The notes beneath the pieces are model-generated. The model was not told the DNA's origin and ran no database searches. It saw only the letters and a program-made list of their open reading frames with translations. The translations under genes were made by a program, and so were the position numbers. From Phytophthora colocasiae (lineage: Eukaryota > Oomycota > Peronosporomycetes > Peronosporales > Peronosporaceae), in the NCBI GenBank assembly GCA_018806915.1, contig JAGKQI010000010.1, positions 310,001-374,000 on the forward strand: a DNA stretch of 64,000 bases. The letters run 5' to 3'. The first letter of the stretch is position 1. Each line of letters opens with the position of its first letter. Below, in pieces: positions 31,707-41,375 of the stretch.

Positions 31707-34353
31707 TTACGGGTTAAAGAACGACTTCGGCTGTTGTTGCTGGACACCCATTGAAGCGGCAGCGAAGCCTGGAGGCGGGCGTGTAGGCATCCGTGGCGGT
31801 GACGGGTCTTGCGTCTCGGTCTGGGTCGATGGCGTTGCTGAGCCCAAAAAAGCACTCAAGCTTGACGTTCTCTGCTGGTACCGAGCCGACTCGTGCTCTA
31901 TGGCTGCCAAGTCGGCCATTGGAGCAAACGGTCGACTTTCACTGCCGTGGTTACCCCAGCCAAGGCTCGGTGCGCCGTTAACATTTCCTGCAGAAGGCAT
32001 CTGAAATCCAGCACCAAGTCCACTGCTGCTAAATGGCATGCCAAGGCTCAGGCCCAGGTTTCCACCCAACATCGCGCCACTGCCATCGTTGTTCGTGTTA
32101 CTACTGGTGCTGTTTCCCCATCCTGACAGTAGTGACTGGCTGGAAAAGCTGCCTGCATCGTTGAACGTGTTGAAACTAGGGTACCCGAGGGAGGTACCAA
32201 ACGATCCGTTGGCCGAACCAAACGCGCTGTTTTGGTTGTTGGTGTTTTGTGGAGGTGAGATTGGGCTTGGAGCTCGAAGGCTAAACGCGCCACCTCCAGA
32301 CAAAGTATCCAAAGGAGAAGGTGCACCGGTCATGGAACCCCCGTGTTGCTTGACTGGCTGGCTGCCTGACTGGCCTCTTAGCGCTGGCGACGGTCGGAAT
32401 ACGATCACCTCATCCTCAAAGTCATCATCTTCATCCAGACCAGATCCTGCATAGTTATCGTTACTGAACGCTCCCTGTGGCTGTGGCTGCTGTTTAGTGC
32501 TCTCAGACGACAGAAATCCGAGGTTAAGCGAAGCAAATGATCCCGACGTGTCGTTGTCTTGCTGCGTATTTTCCTTGCCGACAACAGGTGAAGTCATGAA
32601 CTGCCCCGTGGCGCTGCAAAAGAGTAGCGGGTCTCCTTCGTAGCCATCACACAAATAACGCGCAAAATGGTACAACTTCCAAGCACGAATCTTTGTAGAC
32701 TCAGCATCCGACAAAGGTGTCACTGGTGAAGCGCTGTTAGCTCCCGTCGCAGATGTCTGCAGCGCCCACTCATCATACCACGTAGATTCCTTGCCATGCT
32801 GTTCAAGCGGTGTGAATCCTCGAAGCTCCAGACTTTCCTTCAACAAATGTTGCTGCTCATTTACAGCAGTAGGAACCTCGTCAGCATTCTGATGGCTTAA
32901 ACCTGCCACTAGTGGCGCGTACAGGTCACGAATGCGCGAGTGGTTGACAATTTTCGCCAGAGCTTCGAGAAAAGCAGACGCATATTGGTTCGTACCAGCT
33001 CCCTGATCTTTTGTGGCCACATCACTGTAAAGTTTCTTTTGGCGACGCACCAAAAGATGTTCCAGTTGTTCCAGCATGTCTGAGTGCAGTTCCAAGTGGT
33101 CGCAAAAGACTGTTACGGGGCCGGCAAGTCGAAATGCCGATAGGGCTGGGTCCTTTCCTCCTGCCTTCGGCTTAATGTCCAGGCTGTCCAAAAGAAACTC
33201 CAAAACGCAGGTAATCGTGCGGATTGAAAGGCGGAACGCGTCTTCAAGAGGGGAGCTTTGCGAGCGCGAGTCTGAGGCTCGAATGATGCAGAAAATGTTC
33301 GTCACCACAACCTTCAACAGCAATGCATCACCCACCACACCCGCATGCAACAGAGTCTGCATGTCCTTGAATAGCACCGCCTCCATATCTCTTGGGTACA
33401 CTGGTGTCACAGACTCACTGGTGCTGCCCTTACTTGATGAAGCTGTCGGTGATCCACGCGAAGAAGACAGTGCGAACAAGATGCCGTGCATACGGGTAAG
33501 CCGATGCAAGTAACTCTTCAAGAAGGTCGACTTTTCCTTCGACGATGGTGATGACGACGTGAACGTGGTCGGCGCTGCCAGCGGTCGTTGACGACTGCGC
33601 TCAAAGAGCAATGCCAGATTCTCCTCCGCCGTCGTGAAGGGCTGCGACGTCAATAAACTGCGGCAGTAGCGGTACACAGCCACAGTCTCAGCCTCCACGT
33701 ACGTAGCCAACACCGCTAACTGGTTGTGCGGGTTGCCATTCTCCGGTAGAACCGCCAGGGCACGGTGGTAGAGCGCTTCAGCCGCTGCAAAGTTCTTCTT
33801 AGCCTTTTGACTATGTAACTCCCGGTAGCGAGCTAAGTCTCCTAGGAACACGTAACAGCGGTGCAAGCTTTGTCGACAACGAGTAACAGCCGGATCCGAT
33901 CCCTCTTTGGCTGCGCGTTGCAGCCAGAGGGCGTACACGTCCCTCAGATGAGCGTAGAAGCCTGCAGCTTCGGTCAAGAAGTGCTGGAATTCGCTGGAGA
34001 CACGTGCAAAGTGTTCGCGGACGTTACGATCCGCCTGAGCCGCAGCCGCGTACTTGCGGATGCGACGACGGAAGTCCTCGATGCGGCGATAGAAGCAGGG
34101 CTTCCATAGCGCCAGCTCTACCTCCTTATTGGCTGCAAAGGATGGGTGCGCGTCCGCCAAGCGCGTGGCGGCGTCCATAAGGCGGCGACGAAGAGCGTTG
34201 GCGTCCTGGTCGTTAAGCGGATTGGCGCGTAACAGGTCCCGAAGCTGCTTATCCAGCGCCGCCAGCTCCCTGTGGACATAAAGAAGCGGTTAGTGGGCCA
34301 TGAAGAGAGAGAGGAGCACGAGAGACGGACATGTAGGCGCGGCGCGGGTCCAT
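31707..34353 (-). CDS. SMG7/EST1-like 14-3-3/TPR protein
   Basis: Two exons (34353-34331 and 34269-31707, 61-bp intron) give 861 aa, beginning MDPRRAYMELAALDKQL. Residues ~60-230 form the 14-3-3-like/TPR module of the EST1/SMG5-7 family: ALWKPCFYRRIEDFRRRI, CYVFLGDLARYRELHSQK, AEALYHRALAVLPENGNPHN, QLAVLATYVEAETVAVYRY and RSLLTSQPFTTAEENLALLF. A helical DNA/RNA-binding-domain-like middle follows, then a ~250-residue low-complexity tail rich in Ser, Asn, Gly and Phe (GSFSSQSLLSGWGN), which suits P-body association. No PIN domain, so SMG7-like rather than SMG6. The family binds phosphorylated UPF1 and sends nonsense-containing mRNA to decay. Confidence 0.88.
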
Positions 34354-34440
34354 GGTGGGTGCTCCGTTGCCACGGACGTTGGCTGTGGCTTGGCGCGCTT
34401 AGGCGTTTCTGATACCGGTATTGCCAAGGTTTTTCCCTTG

Positions 34441-34640
34441 ACTACTGAAACGTATGAAAATTTGGTAGTACTGTATCGAGCAGATTGTAGTACCAAGTTT
34501 TGGTACTACAATCTCTACTGTATCGAGCAGATTGTAGTACCAAGTTTTGGTAGTATCACTCTCACTGAAACGTATGAAAATTTGGTAGTACTGTATCGAT
34601 TGTAGTACCAAGTTTTGGTAGTATCACTCTCACTAAAAAC
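34441..34640. repeat. Short tandem repeat with perfect hairpin, MITE-like
   Basis: Imperfect direct repeats of 60-120 bp (unit contains CTGAAACGTATGAAAATTTG, GTAGTACTGTATCGA and GTAGTACCAAGTTTTGGTA). Bases 34482-34514 form a perfect 15-bp inverted repeat (AGATTGTAGTACCAA) around a 3-nt GTT loop. It lies just upstream of the SMG7-like ATG and may be the remnant of a small non-autonomous transposon. No coding capacity. Confidence 0.65.
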
Positions 34641-34930
34641 TGTGCGTTTCCATAATTCAGATTAATTTGGGTGCAGTAAAAAAGTCACATTAGCGGTGAA
34701 TTTTTTAGCCGGCATAGCTGCATATGCGAACTGCTCAGGATATTTCTTTACAATCTCTTGCAAGTGTGAAAACAGTTGCTCGGTTCTCCATACACCGTCA
34801 ACGTCGAGAGAAAGACCGCATCAAATCATTGCCATTCGCGCGTACGTCAAGTTGTTAGCGTCTCTCTGCGCGTTTACCTGACGTACGGCCTTGGAGGCAA
34901 GTGACAAGAAGAAGCTCTTGCCTGGATTCA
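34641..34930. other. Intergenic region, nothing recognised
   Basis: AT-rich spacer between the hairpin repeat and the transposase remnant. No gene or repeat recognised. Confidence 0.4.
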
Positions 34931-35875
34931 TTAATTTGCCGGACCAGGAGCCGTCGGAGCGCTTATTATTCTGCCATACCTGAGATTATATAAGTTCGAT
35001 CTTCTTCTCGTTCCAAAGGTCTTTGCAATCACGACCGAATCGGCAGGCTGACACAGGTCGGTAGCATTGGCTGGAAGAAAACACAAGCTGGCATTCAGTT
35101 GGGTCAACTCTTCTTGACACTCATCTTCATCAAGGTGACCTGAGCAATTGTCGAGGAAGATATGTTTCTTCCTCCCTAAGTGATCCGCACGTAAAGCCCT
35201 TCTCTCCTTCAAGTACTCGCGAAAGAGCTTCTTGTCCATCCACCCTTTCGGTCCTGTTCGATAGCACACACCTGGAGTGTCATCCTTTACGCCACGAATA
35301 GGATAGCTCCGGCTGCTATTCGCAAAAATCTTCATTGGCGGCATTATCCGTGCGCTAGGTCCTCCAGTTATGCGGACTACCATTGTCATACCTTCGCCAC
35401 CTGATACGACGTCTGCATACTTGACTTGCGATTCACCTCCGAAGCCCAGTGTCTTTCCGTTGTCGAAGTCCACTACAAAGTGGGTCTCATCAATGTTCTC
35501 CACAGTGTTCTCATCGTATAACCCGCTCTCAAAACCGCGTTTCAGCTGACCGAGATGAGAAGCGACGCTCATTTCTATCTCGGCTACTCTCGGGGCACAC
35601 CAGCCGCGCATCAACTTTTGGGACTCCGGGATCTTCTAGGACTCGTAAGGCCACCTGCCGAAGCACAGAGCGATCGAACTTCAGGCCAAGCTTGCGCAAT
35701 CGGGCTTGCCAGAATCACAGTCAAGGCAAAATACGTTCTAGCCGAAACCTTCTTTCCCGACAGGCGTGCCACAGAATGGATGCATATGAGCGGAGCATAC
35801 TGGACATTGGTGTACAGATCCTACCAATTCCCCACAACCCCCACACGGCTTTAGACTATCACCATCAGTGCTCAT
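34931..35875 (-). pseudogene. DDE-superfamily (DDE_1, pogo/jerky-like) transposase, broken
   Basis: From 35875 one reads MSTDGDSLKPCGGCGELVGS followed by a Zn-ligand pattern (CPVC, HPFC), then an in-frame stop near 35738. Further C-x2-C (CLDC) and, in another frame, KFDRSVLRQVALRVLEDPGV follow, and the frame shifts once more near 35615. The rest is a long intact stretch to 34931 with the DDE core: NIDETHFVVDFDNGKTL (first Asp), KKHIFLDNCSGHLDED (second Asp), and LPANATDLCQPADSVV. At least one stop and two frameshifts, so not functional. The Zn head plus DDE_1 core suggests a domesticated-like or repeated oomycete transposase family. No terminal repeats were found. Confidence 0.8.
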
Positions 35876-35989
35876 TTCGCTTGCAAGACTGTAAATATGT
35901 CGTGTTTTTCTTGGAATGAGCAGTACATGCCCTCGACGTCCGGCGTTGGTTTCATAACGACTGTGTTGAAGTTTCATGCCTAAAAATAT

Positions 35990-36190
35990 GAATATTTAAA
36001 TTAAAATAAAACCGCTGCTTCGTAGTGTGCCGCGTTGGGGGTAAGTGGAAAATCCACTTTATGTAGTTGACCTGTCAGTGCGCCACCACGATAAAACGCA
36101 GGCGCCGTCCGTCGCTGCGGGGGGACTCGAACTCACGCGACGAGATTAGCCTTGTCCAATACACTAATTCGAATGCCCATTTTTGAGTGA
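35990..36190 (-). other. Possible tRNA-derived SINE remnant
   Basis: On the minus strand TTAGTGTATTGG resembles a Pol III A box and GAGTTCGAGTC a B box, about 23 nt apart, roughly 10 nt closer than in a real tRNA. A GC-rich then AT-rich tail follows (~36110-35990). It cannot fold as a full tRNA because the anticodon arm is shortened. A tRNA-derived short element is the simplest reading. The flank 36190-36460 is AT-rich and holds nothing else I recognise. Confidence 0.3.
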
Positions 36191-36460
36191 TAGCAATTTT
36201 GAACTCTTACTAAATTTGAATTTGCTAAAGTTGTGCTCACAGGTAATAGTCTCACCAAGAAAGGGTGTCACTAAATTTGAACTCATGCTAATTGTTCAGA
36301 CAGACTAGTTTCCGTAACTACTAAAGTAAGCAGAAAAATATTACTGATAGTAATACACTACTACCAACTAAACATACCAGCAGGTATTAAAATTAGGTCG
36401 TCTTAAGATTTGCTATTTCGTCGTAAAGGAAATCTACGTTGCCATTTTTTAATGCATGTA

Positions 36461-37302
36461 TTAAATGCTTAGCTGCGTTGCTCGGATTATTATGTCGTTA
36501 AGGTCATCTTCTGCCCCATAACTGCTCTCTGTGGATTGCTCACTACGAACATTTATAGCGTTAAAAACTATGCCTGTGTGCCTAAAGCAGTTTTCCACCG
36601 TAGCTGTGTCTTGTAGTTCTCTCCATATTTCTTTGCTCCACTGCATTGCCAGCAGCTGGTCAACTGCATACGCCTTCCTGTCAATCTCGTCCCCGCGTTT
36701 AACCTTGGCGTAAACCCAGAGAAGCTGACGCCTGCGATAAGCCCGCTTAAATACAGCAATTATTCCATCATCCATAGGCTGCAAATACGCAGTTCCCAGT
36801 AAAACATACCGTCCTTGCGAGCGCATCTTCACATCTAAATCGCGTAGCCACTTACGGGAAATCACGCCCATCATCCAAGCCTTCTAATTAGCGTGATAGC
36901 GGAATCCCAAGTCTTCTGTGGTCTTCTTTTTAAAGCACTGCGGCTGCTTTGAGCGCCGAAAGAGTAGCGGTAGCGTGTCAGTACCGTTCGCATTAGCTGT
37001 CAACGCAACAGTAATTCTGGTCTTGTTCTTCTTGCCACCGCTGCGTCTCGAACGGGCGGGAGCCATTGCGTAGCAAAGGCCCGTCTCATCCATGTTGTAC
37101 ACGTCCTTGGCCTCATAAGGTCAGTCAGTTCTTGTAGCCGCTGTCGGCCTGCTGCAACTACAACAGGGTCTGCGGATACGGCTTCGCCATGTCGCTGCCG
37201 TGAACCCAGTCCGTGTCGCTTTTCAAAAGCGATTAGCCATCCGCCCGAACAGGGTAACTCCCAAGCGTCGCAATATTCTCTTTGTATGCCACGCGATTTC
37301 AT
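36461..37302 (-). pseudogene. Pogo/Tigger-like transposase, broken
   Basis: The 5' part (37302-37090) encodes a CENP-B-type HTH end (GGWLIAFEKRHGLGSRQRHG). After a frameshift it continues MYNMDETGLCYAMAPARSRR (first catalytic Asp) and KNKTRITVALTANANGTDTL. An in-frame TAG at 36884-36886 interrupts before KAWMMGVISRKWLRDLDVKM. Right after GRYVLL the text jumps to GTAYLQPMDDGIIAVFKRAY: the segment with the second Asp (normally LLLxDN...H) is deleted. So the gene carries a frameshift, a stop and a catalytic-core deletion and is dead. It abuts the tRNA array. Confidence 0.82.
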
Positions 37303-37319
37303 TTAGATGAGCTCCCGGG

Positions 37320-37760
37320 ATCGAGCAGAACAACAGCTAGTTCTCAAATGGCTCTGCTGCCATAGCGCCCGGTGTCGCCCAGTGTCGCCGTGACGAGTCG
37401 ACGTGGTGAGGCTGTGGGCGTGCGTAGGCCTTAAAGAGAGAGCAGCGTGAGCCGTGGCGTTTGCGGCGAGGCGCTAGTGTGCGTTGTAGACGTGTTGAGA
37501 TTGGATTGGAGAGAGCAGTAAAAGGAAATGTCAGCTGTGGGATTTGAACCCACGCGTTCGAAAACATTACGACCTGAACGTAACCCCTTAGACCACTCGG
37601 GCAAACTGACGGGTTACCAACAACAACTCACAAAACACACAAAATACAAACCACGCTCAAACGCAAACGCAACCCACACAAATACACACGCACACACCTC
37701 CAGCCACACTCGCACCACCACTTACCGAAACACACGCGCAACAACTGCGCAACAACTGCG
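37320..37760. repeat. First, diverged unit of the tRNA-Leu repeat (left part)
   Basis: The match to the array starts near 37325 (CGAGCAGAACAACAGCTAGT against the array's CGGACAGAACAGCAGCTAGT) and differs from the others by several small changes. It carries the first tRNA and stops at 37760, where the retrotransposon enters; the rest of the unit resumes at 43608. Confidence 0.92.
37529..37610 (-). tRNA. tRNA-Leu(CAG), copy 0
   Basis: 82 nt, class II cloverleaf. Acceptor stem GTCAGTT/AGCTGAC (one G-U), D-stem CCC/GGG, anticodon stem TTACG/CGTAA with loop TTCAGGT (anticodon CAG), variable arm with GTT/AAC stem, T-arm GTGGG-TTCAAAT-CCCAC, discriminator A. A and B boxes are intact. The terminator is TTTT on the minus strand. 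The unit is cut by the retrotransposon 150 bp upstream of the tRNA 5' end. Confidence 0.93.
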
Positions 37761-37857
37761 TTTCCTTCACATCTTCGTCATCGTGGGGAAAAAAGGTGTC
37801 AGCTGCAATTTTGTGCGGATTAGCGACCCGATCGCGCGGACGCTAGCGTTCGCGCAG
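37761..37857. repeat. Split direct repeat A (outer 3' repeat of the YR element)
   Basis: Starts TTTCCTTCACATCTTCGTC and ends CGTTCGCGCAG. Near-identical to 38063-38159. Confidence 0.88.
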
Positions 37858-37876
37858 TGGGTGTGGAGTGGTGGGC

Positions 37877-38062
37877 CGCTTTGGCGTAGCAAAAGGCAAA
37901 CTGACTAATTCTAACCTACTCTTGCCGGTGGAGAGTCTTCAGCTACCGGTTCGATGACTGGTCGAGGTGCTTCCAGCACCATTTGGTTTTGACCATACTT
38001 GTTGAACACCGATTCCTCGTGTCCGAAAACCCGCTCTTCAGCTTCAAGCTGACAGACACCCA
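37877..38062. repeat. Split direct repeat B (3' copy)
   Basis: Starts CGCTTTGGCGTAGCAAAAGG. Near-identical to 43395-43607 but lacks a 27-bp segment present there after GATGACTGGTCGAG. It is separated from repeat A by 19 bp. Confidence 0.88.
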
Positions 38063-38159
38063 TTTTCTTCACATCTTCGTCATCGTGGGGAAAAAAGGTG
38101 TCAGCTGCAATTTTGTGCGGATTAGCGACCCGATCGCGCGGACGCTAGCGTTCGCGCAG
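38063..38159. repeat. Split direct repeat A' (inner copy)
   Basis: Near-identical to 37761-37857; its right end overlaps the last codons of the recombinase ORF. Confidence 0.88.
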
Positions 38160-39189
38160 CCCCACTTGGATGATCAGGTTGATATGCCGTACGAGTTGCC
38201 GCTTGACCCATGCGCTTGGCGAGCTGAAGCGTGGATGCTGGGGCATCGTGGATGTATGCCCGGTAGGCATCTGAGGCCCACCGACCGTGCATTCGAATCG
38301 TGTCGGCGTTGACCCCTGCAGCGTGTAGTGCTGTTGCACCACCTGTACGCAGAGAGTGCGTTGAGATCCCGCTTGGATCTTCCTTGCAGAGTATTGCTGC
38401 CGCCTTTAAGACCTTGGTCATGGTGTTGGATGACAGTACTTGATGGCGCCTGAACGTGCACAGCGGGTCCGTTGGTGACAACTTGAGCTTGGTGGCGTTG
38501 CACTTGAGTAGTAACGCAGCAAATACCGGACACACCGGTGCTTGGCCACTTTTTAGCATAGTCCTTGTAATCGATTGCCCATTCTGGTCGGTCTTGCTTC
38601 CTCGAAGTTTGATCTGGACTGAGCTGGCGGTCTTGAAGTCTCCTGTTACCGATCCGTTGACGTCTTGGACGCGCACATCGCGGACTTGTAAGCAGTATCC
38701 GTGACGCTTGCCTCTCGAGGACAAATATTCAGATCCTCTTAAGCAAAAGAAGTAGCCCAGCACCGCAGCCCCACAAATGACGCGGTGTTGGGCGACTGAC
38801 GTGTTGCTTGCGGTTGCGATAACTTGGAGCATGTTGATTGTAACTGCGGCGCGTTGACGTCTTGGAGCGCTGAGTCTTCGCATCCCTTGGAGGACGAGTT
38901 CATGTTGAGGCTGGAGGACGGGGCTGAAGCCGGCGACGAGACGATGACACCATCTAAGATGGCTGAGTTTTGCCCGTACGGTATCAACTCGGAGATGATT
39001 GGCATCTTCCCCCGTTTTCCAACACTCAATCGCGAACACAATGAGTTGTAGGGATTGACCGTCCGGGTCATACCGTGGAAGCCAGCGGGATACTTGATGC
39101 CGCGCGCAGAACTTGCACCACTGCCGCCACGTGTTGAAGTAGCGCTCTCGTGAGGTATCGGCGAGGGATCGCCACTGCAATTCGGCCAT
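38122..39189 (-). CDS. Tyrosine recombinase of the YR retrotransposon
   Basis: 355 aa, ATG at 39189. An N-terminal SAM-like core-binding domain (WRSLADTSRERYFNTWRQWC) precedes the catalytic domain. The catalytic residues are visible: first Arg in YFFCLRGSEYLS, HxxR in GISTHSLRTGG, the HGRW box (TIRMHGRWASD) and the Tyr in AYRAYIH. It joins circular cDNA to the target, replacing an integrase. It overlaps the RT ORF by ~450 nt in another frame, a feature of DIRS-group elements. It looks intact. Confidence 0.9.
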   Translation of the reverse strand: MAELQWRSLADTSRERYFNTWRQWCKFCARHQVSRWLPRYDPDGQSLQLIVFAIECWKTGEDANHLRVDTVRAKLSHLRWCHRLVAGFSPVLQPQHELVLQGMRRLSAPRRQRAAVTINMLQVIATASNTSVAQHRVICGAAVLGYFFCLRGSEYLSSRGKRHGYCLQVRDVRVQDVNGSVTGDFKTASSVQIKLRGSKTDQNGQSITRTMLKSGQAPVCPVFAALLLKCNATKLKLSPTDPLCTFRRHQVLSSNTMTKVLKAAAILCKEDPSGISTHSLRTGGATALHAAGVNADTIRMHGRWASDAYRAYIHDAPASTLQLAKRMGQAATRTAYQPDHPSGAARTLASARSGR

Positions 39190-41306
39190 GTCGGTTTGTA
39201 AATCTTGCGGAACTCGTAGGGTATTTCCTGCTCAGACCATAAACACACAGCGTTAGTCCAGTTCTTTAGTGCCGTCCCAGTCCACGCCCTTGAGCCCAGG
39301 TCCGCGAGGTAATTTGTCGAGCCCTGAAGATGTGCCGTGGACACATGAAGGTTGTGCTGTAGTTCAGCGCACGAAAGAACCCGTACGAGTTCTTGTCCGA
39401 GCACGTTGTCAGATTTATGGTGGCCCATCCAGGCTACCGCAGAGGTGTTATCGATCCAGCAGCGAACGTGAACGGGCTGCGTGCTATCCGGACTTAGCGT
39501 TTTCCATCGAGGACCCCAGACAATGACTCCAAAGACCACGCTAAGAGCTTCTCGGACGTTAATGCTGAACGATGACGTGTCGTTGGTCAGGATCGAAGAA
39601 ATTGCTTGTTTCTCCTCCTCGTCAAAGCGAACGCGAATGTATTCACGAGCCGCTGGATACAGCACGCAGAGGCCTTCGTTGCTGGCGTCCATGAATAAAT
39701 GGACAGCGGGTTCCAGCGTGTCTGCAATAACGCTGGTCGGCACTTGATTTGCTTTGCCGTTTTGAAGAAGCGATTCGATCCACTGCAGGTCGTGAACAAT
39801 ATCGTTGGATAGACGGAGCTTTTGAAACCGGGGGCAGCGACGCCACGCCACATGCAGACGTTGAATGAATGCTCTGGTAGATCTGCAGCACAGCGCCATA
39901 TACCGTAGTGACCCCAGCAGCTTTTCAACCTGGCATCTTGATACCAACGGTGTTTCGATGATAACTCGAATCCGAGAGAGTGCTTTCGAAAGCTTCTCTG
40001 GCGGCATTGATACTGTGCCGTTCTTTGTGTCCCATGTTAATCCGAGCGCAATGAGTACCGTCTCCCAGCGCGAGAATTTCTTCTCGTTTATAGCATCCGG
40101 ACCTAGAACTGCCATCATGCTCAGACGCAAGGCAGCCTCAGCAAGTTCCAGTCGATTGCCGATGTCAGGCTCCAAAAGAATGTGGTCGTCCACCCATGCA
40201 AACGAGAAAAATTCTTCGGAGTCGACTTCAGATTGGTCGAGTGAACGGGGGCTTTCTCGTGCCACTAGAAATGATATGGCGCCACCAAACGCCCCGTAAT
40301 GAGCTGGCGAGCCAGTCCACCCAAACGGAAGCGCCATGTCAACCACGATAAATTCGCGGCACGACCCTGCAAAGTGCGCAGCAAGGTCCGCCGATACGGG
40401 GATAAGCCGAAAGGCACTCTTCACGTCTCCCTTAAGTATCTTGACTGCACATTGGGGGTATCGCCGACGGAGAAACTCGATTCGTTCTGCAATACGGCGA
40501 ATGGGTTGGTATTCCAGTGCCGGGAGGTCGTTTTGATCCGAGCAGTCATTTATCGACAACTCACTCGGGTACGAAAGATCATGGACTAGCCTGGCCTCAA
40601 TTGACGGATCCACGCCAGCTTTAGGAACAATGCCGAATGGACTGAACCTCAACTCGTGCCATTGTAGAGCCGCGGGAAGCTCGATAACGAGGTATGTCCC
40701 AGTTGCTTGTCCGTCAGCGATGCTTCGTTCAAGTGCGCCTTGATAGGCATGGGCACTCGCGTGATTGGAGACCACATGTCCATCAGGATGGCGCGCATTC
40801 GTGAATTGGTGTGATACGCCGTGAGTAGCGGAACGTATTACTTGTCGTCGGTGGCTGTACCCATGAAGCAAGATATCCAACCACGCCGGATCGAGTGCTT
40901 TATTCGGTCGAGGATCCTTGTGTGATTCGTTCCGCCACAGTGCTAACGTTGCCGCCAGCGAGAGGGACGATTTGACTATTAGTGCTGTCAAAGAGCGGCA
41001 CAGATCCCTGTTAATATGTCCGTCGAGCGTACGCGAATCGTCAACGTCGGGTTTGTACAGCGGAGAATTAATTCCTGCTTGTCGAAACGCCGCTGAGAGA
41101 CGGTCGTAGCGAGCTAGCTCGTGCTTGCGGAGCTGAAGTCGTAGCTTGGACTGTACTGAGTGAACTATCCCCGCTGTGACCGGAGATGAGTGGCCTCGCC
41201 GGTGCATGCCCAGACATTTTGTCTCTGTTCTTGTCACCGGAAACGTCACGCTCGGACACGTGTTGGCATGTACACCGAGATAAGAAGCTTGATAAGACGA
41301 CGACAA
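38739..41306 (-). CDS. Reverse transcriptase-RNase H polyprotein
   Basis: The first ATG in frame is at 41207; the frame is open from 41375 with no ATG before that. RT motifs: VHDLSYPSELSINDCS, KGDVKSAFRLIPV, MALPFGWTGSPAHYG, the catalytic box FFSFAWVDDHILL and ALGLTWDTKNG. RNase H follows: HLFMDASNEGLCV (Asp), NVREALSVVFG (Glu), VRCWIDNTSAVAW (Asp) and NYLADLGSR (Asp). There is no methyltransferase domain; the last ~170 residues share DNA with the recombinase ORF and are probably just open. It lies in the same frame as gag, separated by one TGA (41376-41378), so a readthrough fusion is possible. Confidence 0.9.
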   Translation of the reverse strand: MSSSYQASYLGVHANTCPSVTFPVTRTETKCLGMHRRGHSSPVTAGIVHSVQSKLRLQLRKHELARYDRLSAAFRQAGINSPLYKPDVDDSRTLDGHINRDLCRSLTALIVKSSLSLAATLALWRNESHKDPRPNKALDPAWLDILLHGYSHRRQVIRSATHGVSHQFTNARHPDGHVVSNHASAHAYQGALERSIADGQATGTYLVIELPAALQWHELRFSPFGIVPKAGVDPSIEARLVHDLSYPSELSINDCSDQNDLPALEYQPIRRIAERIEFLRRRYPQCAVKILKGDVKSAFRLIPVSADLAAHFAGSCREFIVVDMALPFGWTGSPAHYGAFGGAISFLVARESPRSLDQSEVDSEEFFSFAWVDDHILLEPDIGNRLELAEAALRLSMMAVLGPDAINEKKFSRWETVLIALGLTWDTKNGTVSMPPEKLSKALSRIRVIIETPLVSRCQVEKLLGSLRYMALCCRSTRAFIQRLHVAWRRCPRFQKLRLSNDIVHDLQWIESLLQNGKANQVPTSVIADTLEPAVHLFMDASNEGLCVLYPAAREYIRVRFDEEEKQAISSILTNDTSSFSINVREALSVVFGVIVWGPRWKTLSPDSTQPVHVRCWIDNTSAVAWMGHHKSDNVLGQELVRVLSCAELQHNLHVSTAHLQGSTNYLADLGSRAWTGTALKNWTNAVCLWSEQEIPYEFRKIYKPTWPNCSGDPSPIPHESATSTRGGSGASSARGIKYPAGFHGMTRTVNPYNSLCSRLSVGKRGKMPIISELIPYGQNSAILDGVIVSSPASAPSSSLNMNSSSKGCEDSALQDVNAPQLQSTCSKLSQPQATRQSPNTASFVGLRCWATSFA

Positions 41307-41375
41307 CGTATACGCGGAAACTGATGCGGAGGATTTGTGTTCATTTTCGAGACGTAGCCTCCGCTCCAGTGTGAT

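Noticed and set aside
33076..33513. 145-codon plus-strand ORF
   Set aside because: Shadow of the SMG7-like gene, whose TPR motifs are on the opposite strand.
38739..39189. C-terminal part of the RT ORF as a methyltransferase domain
   Set aside because: No methyltransferase motif is visible; this part shares DNA with the recombinase N-terminus and looks incidental.
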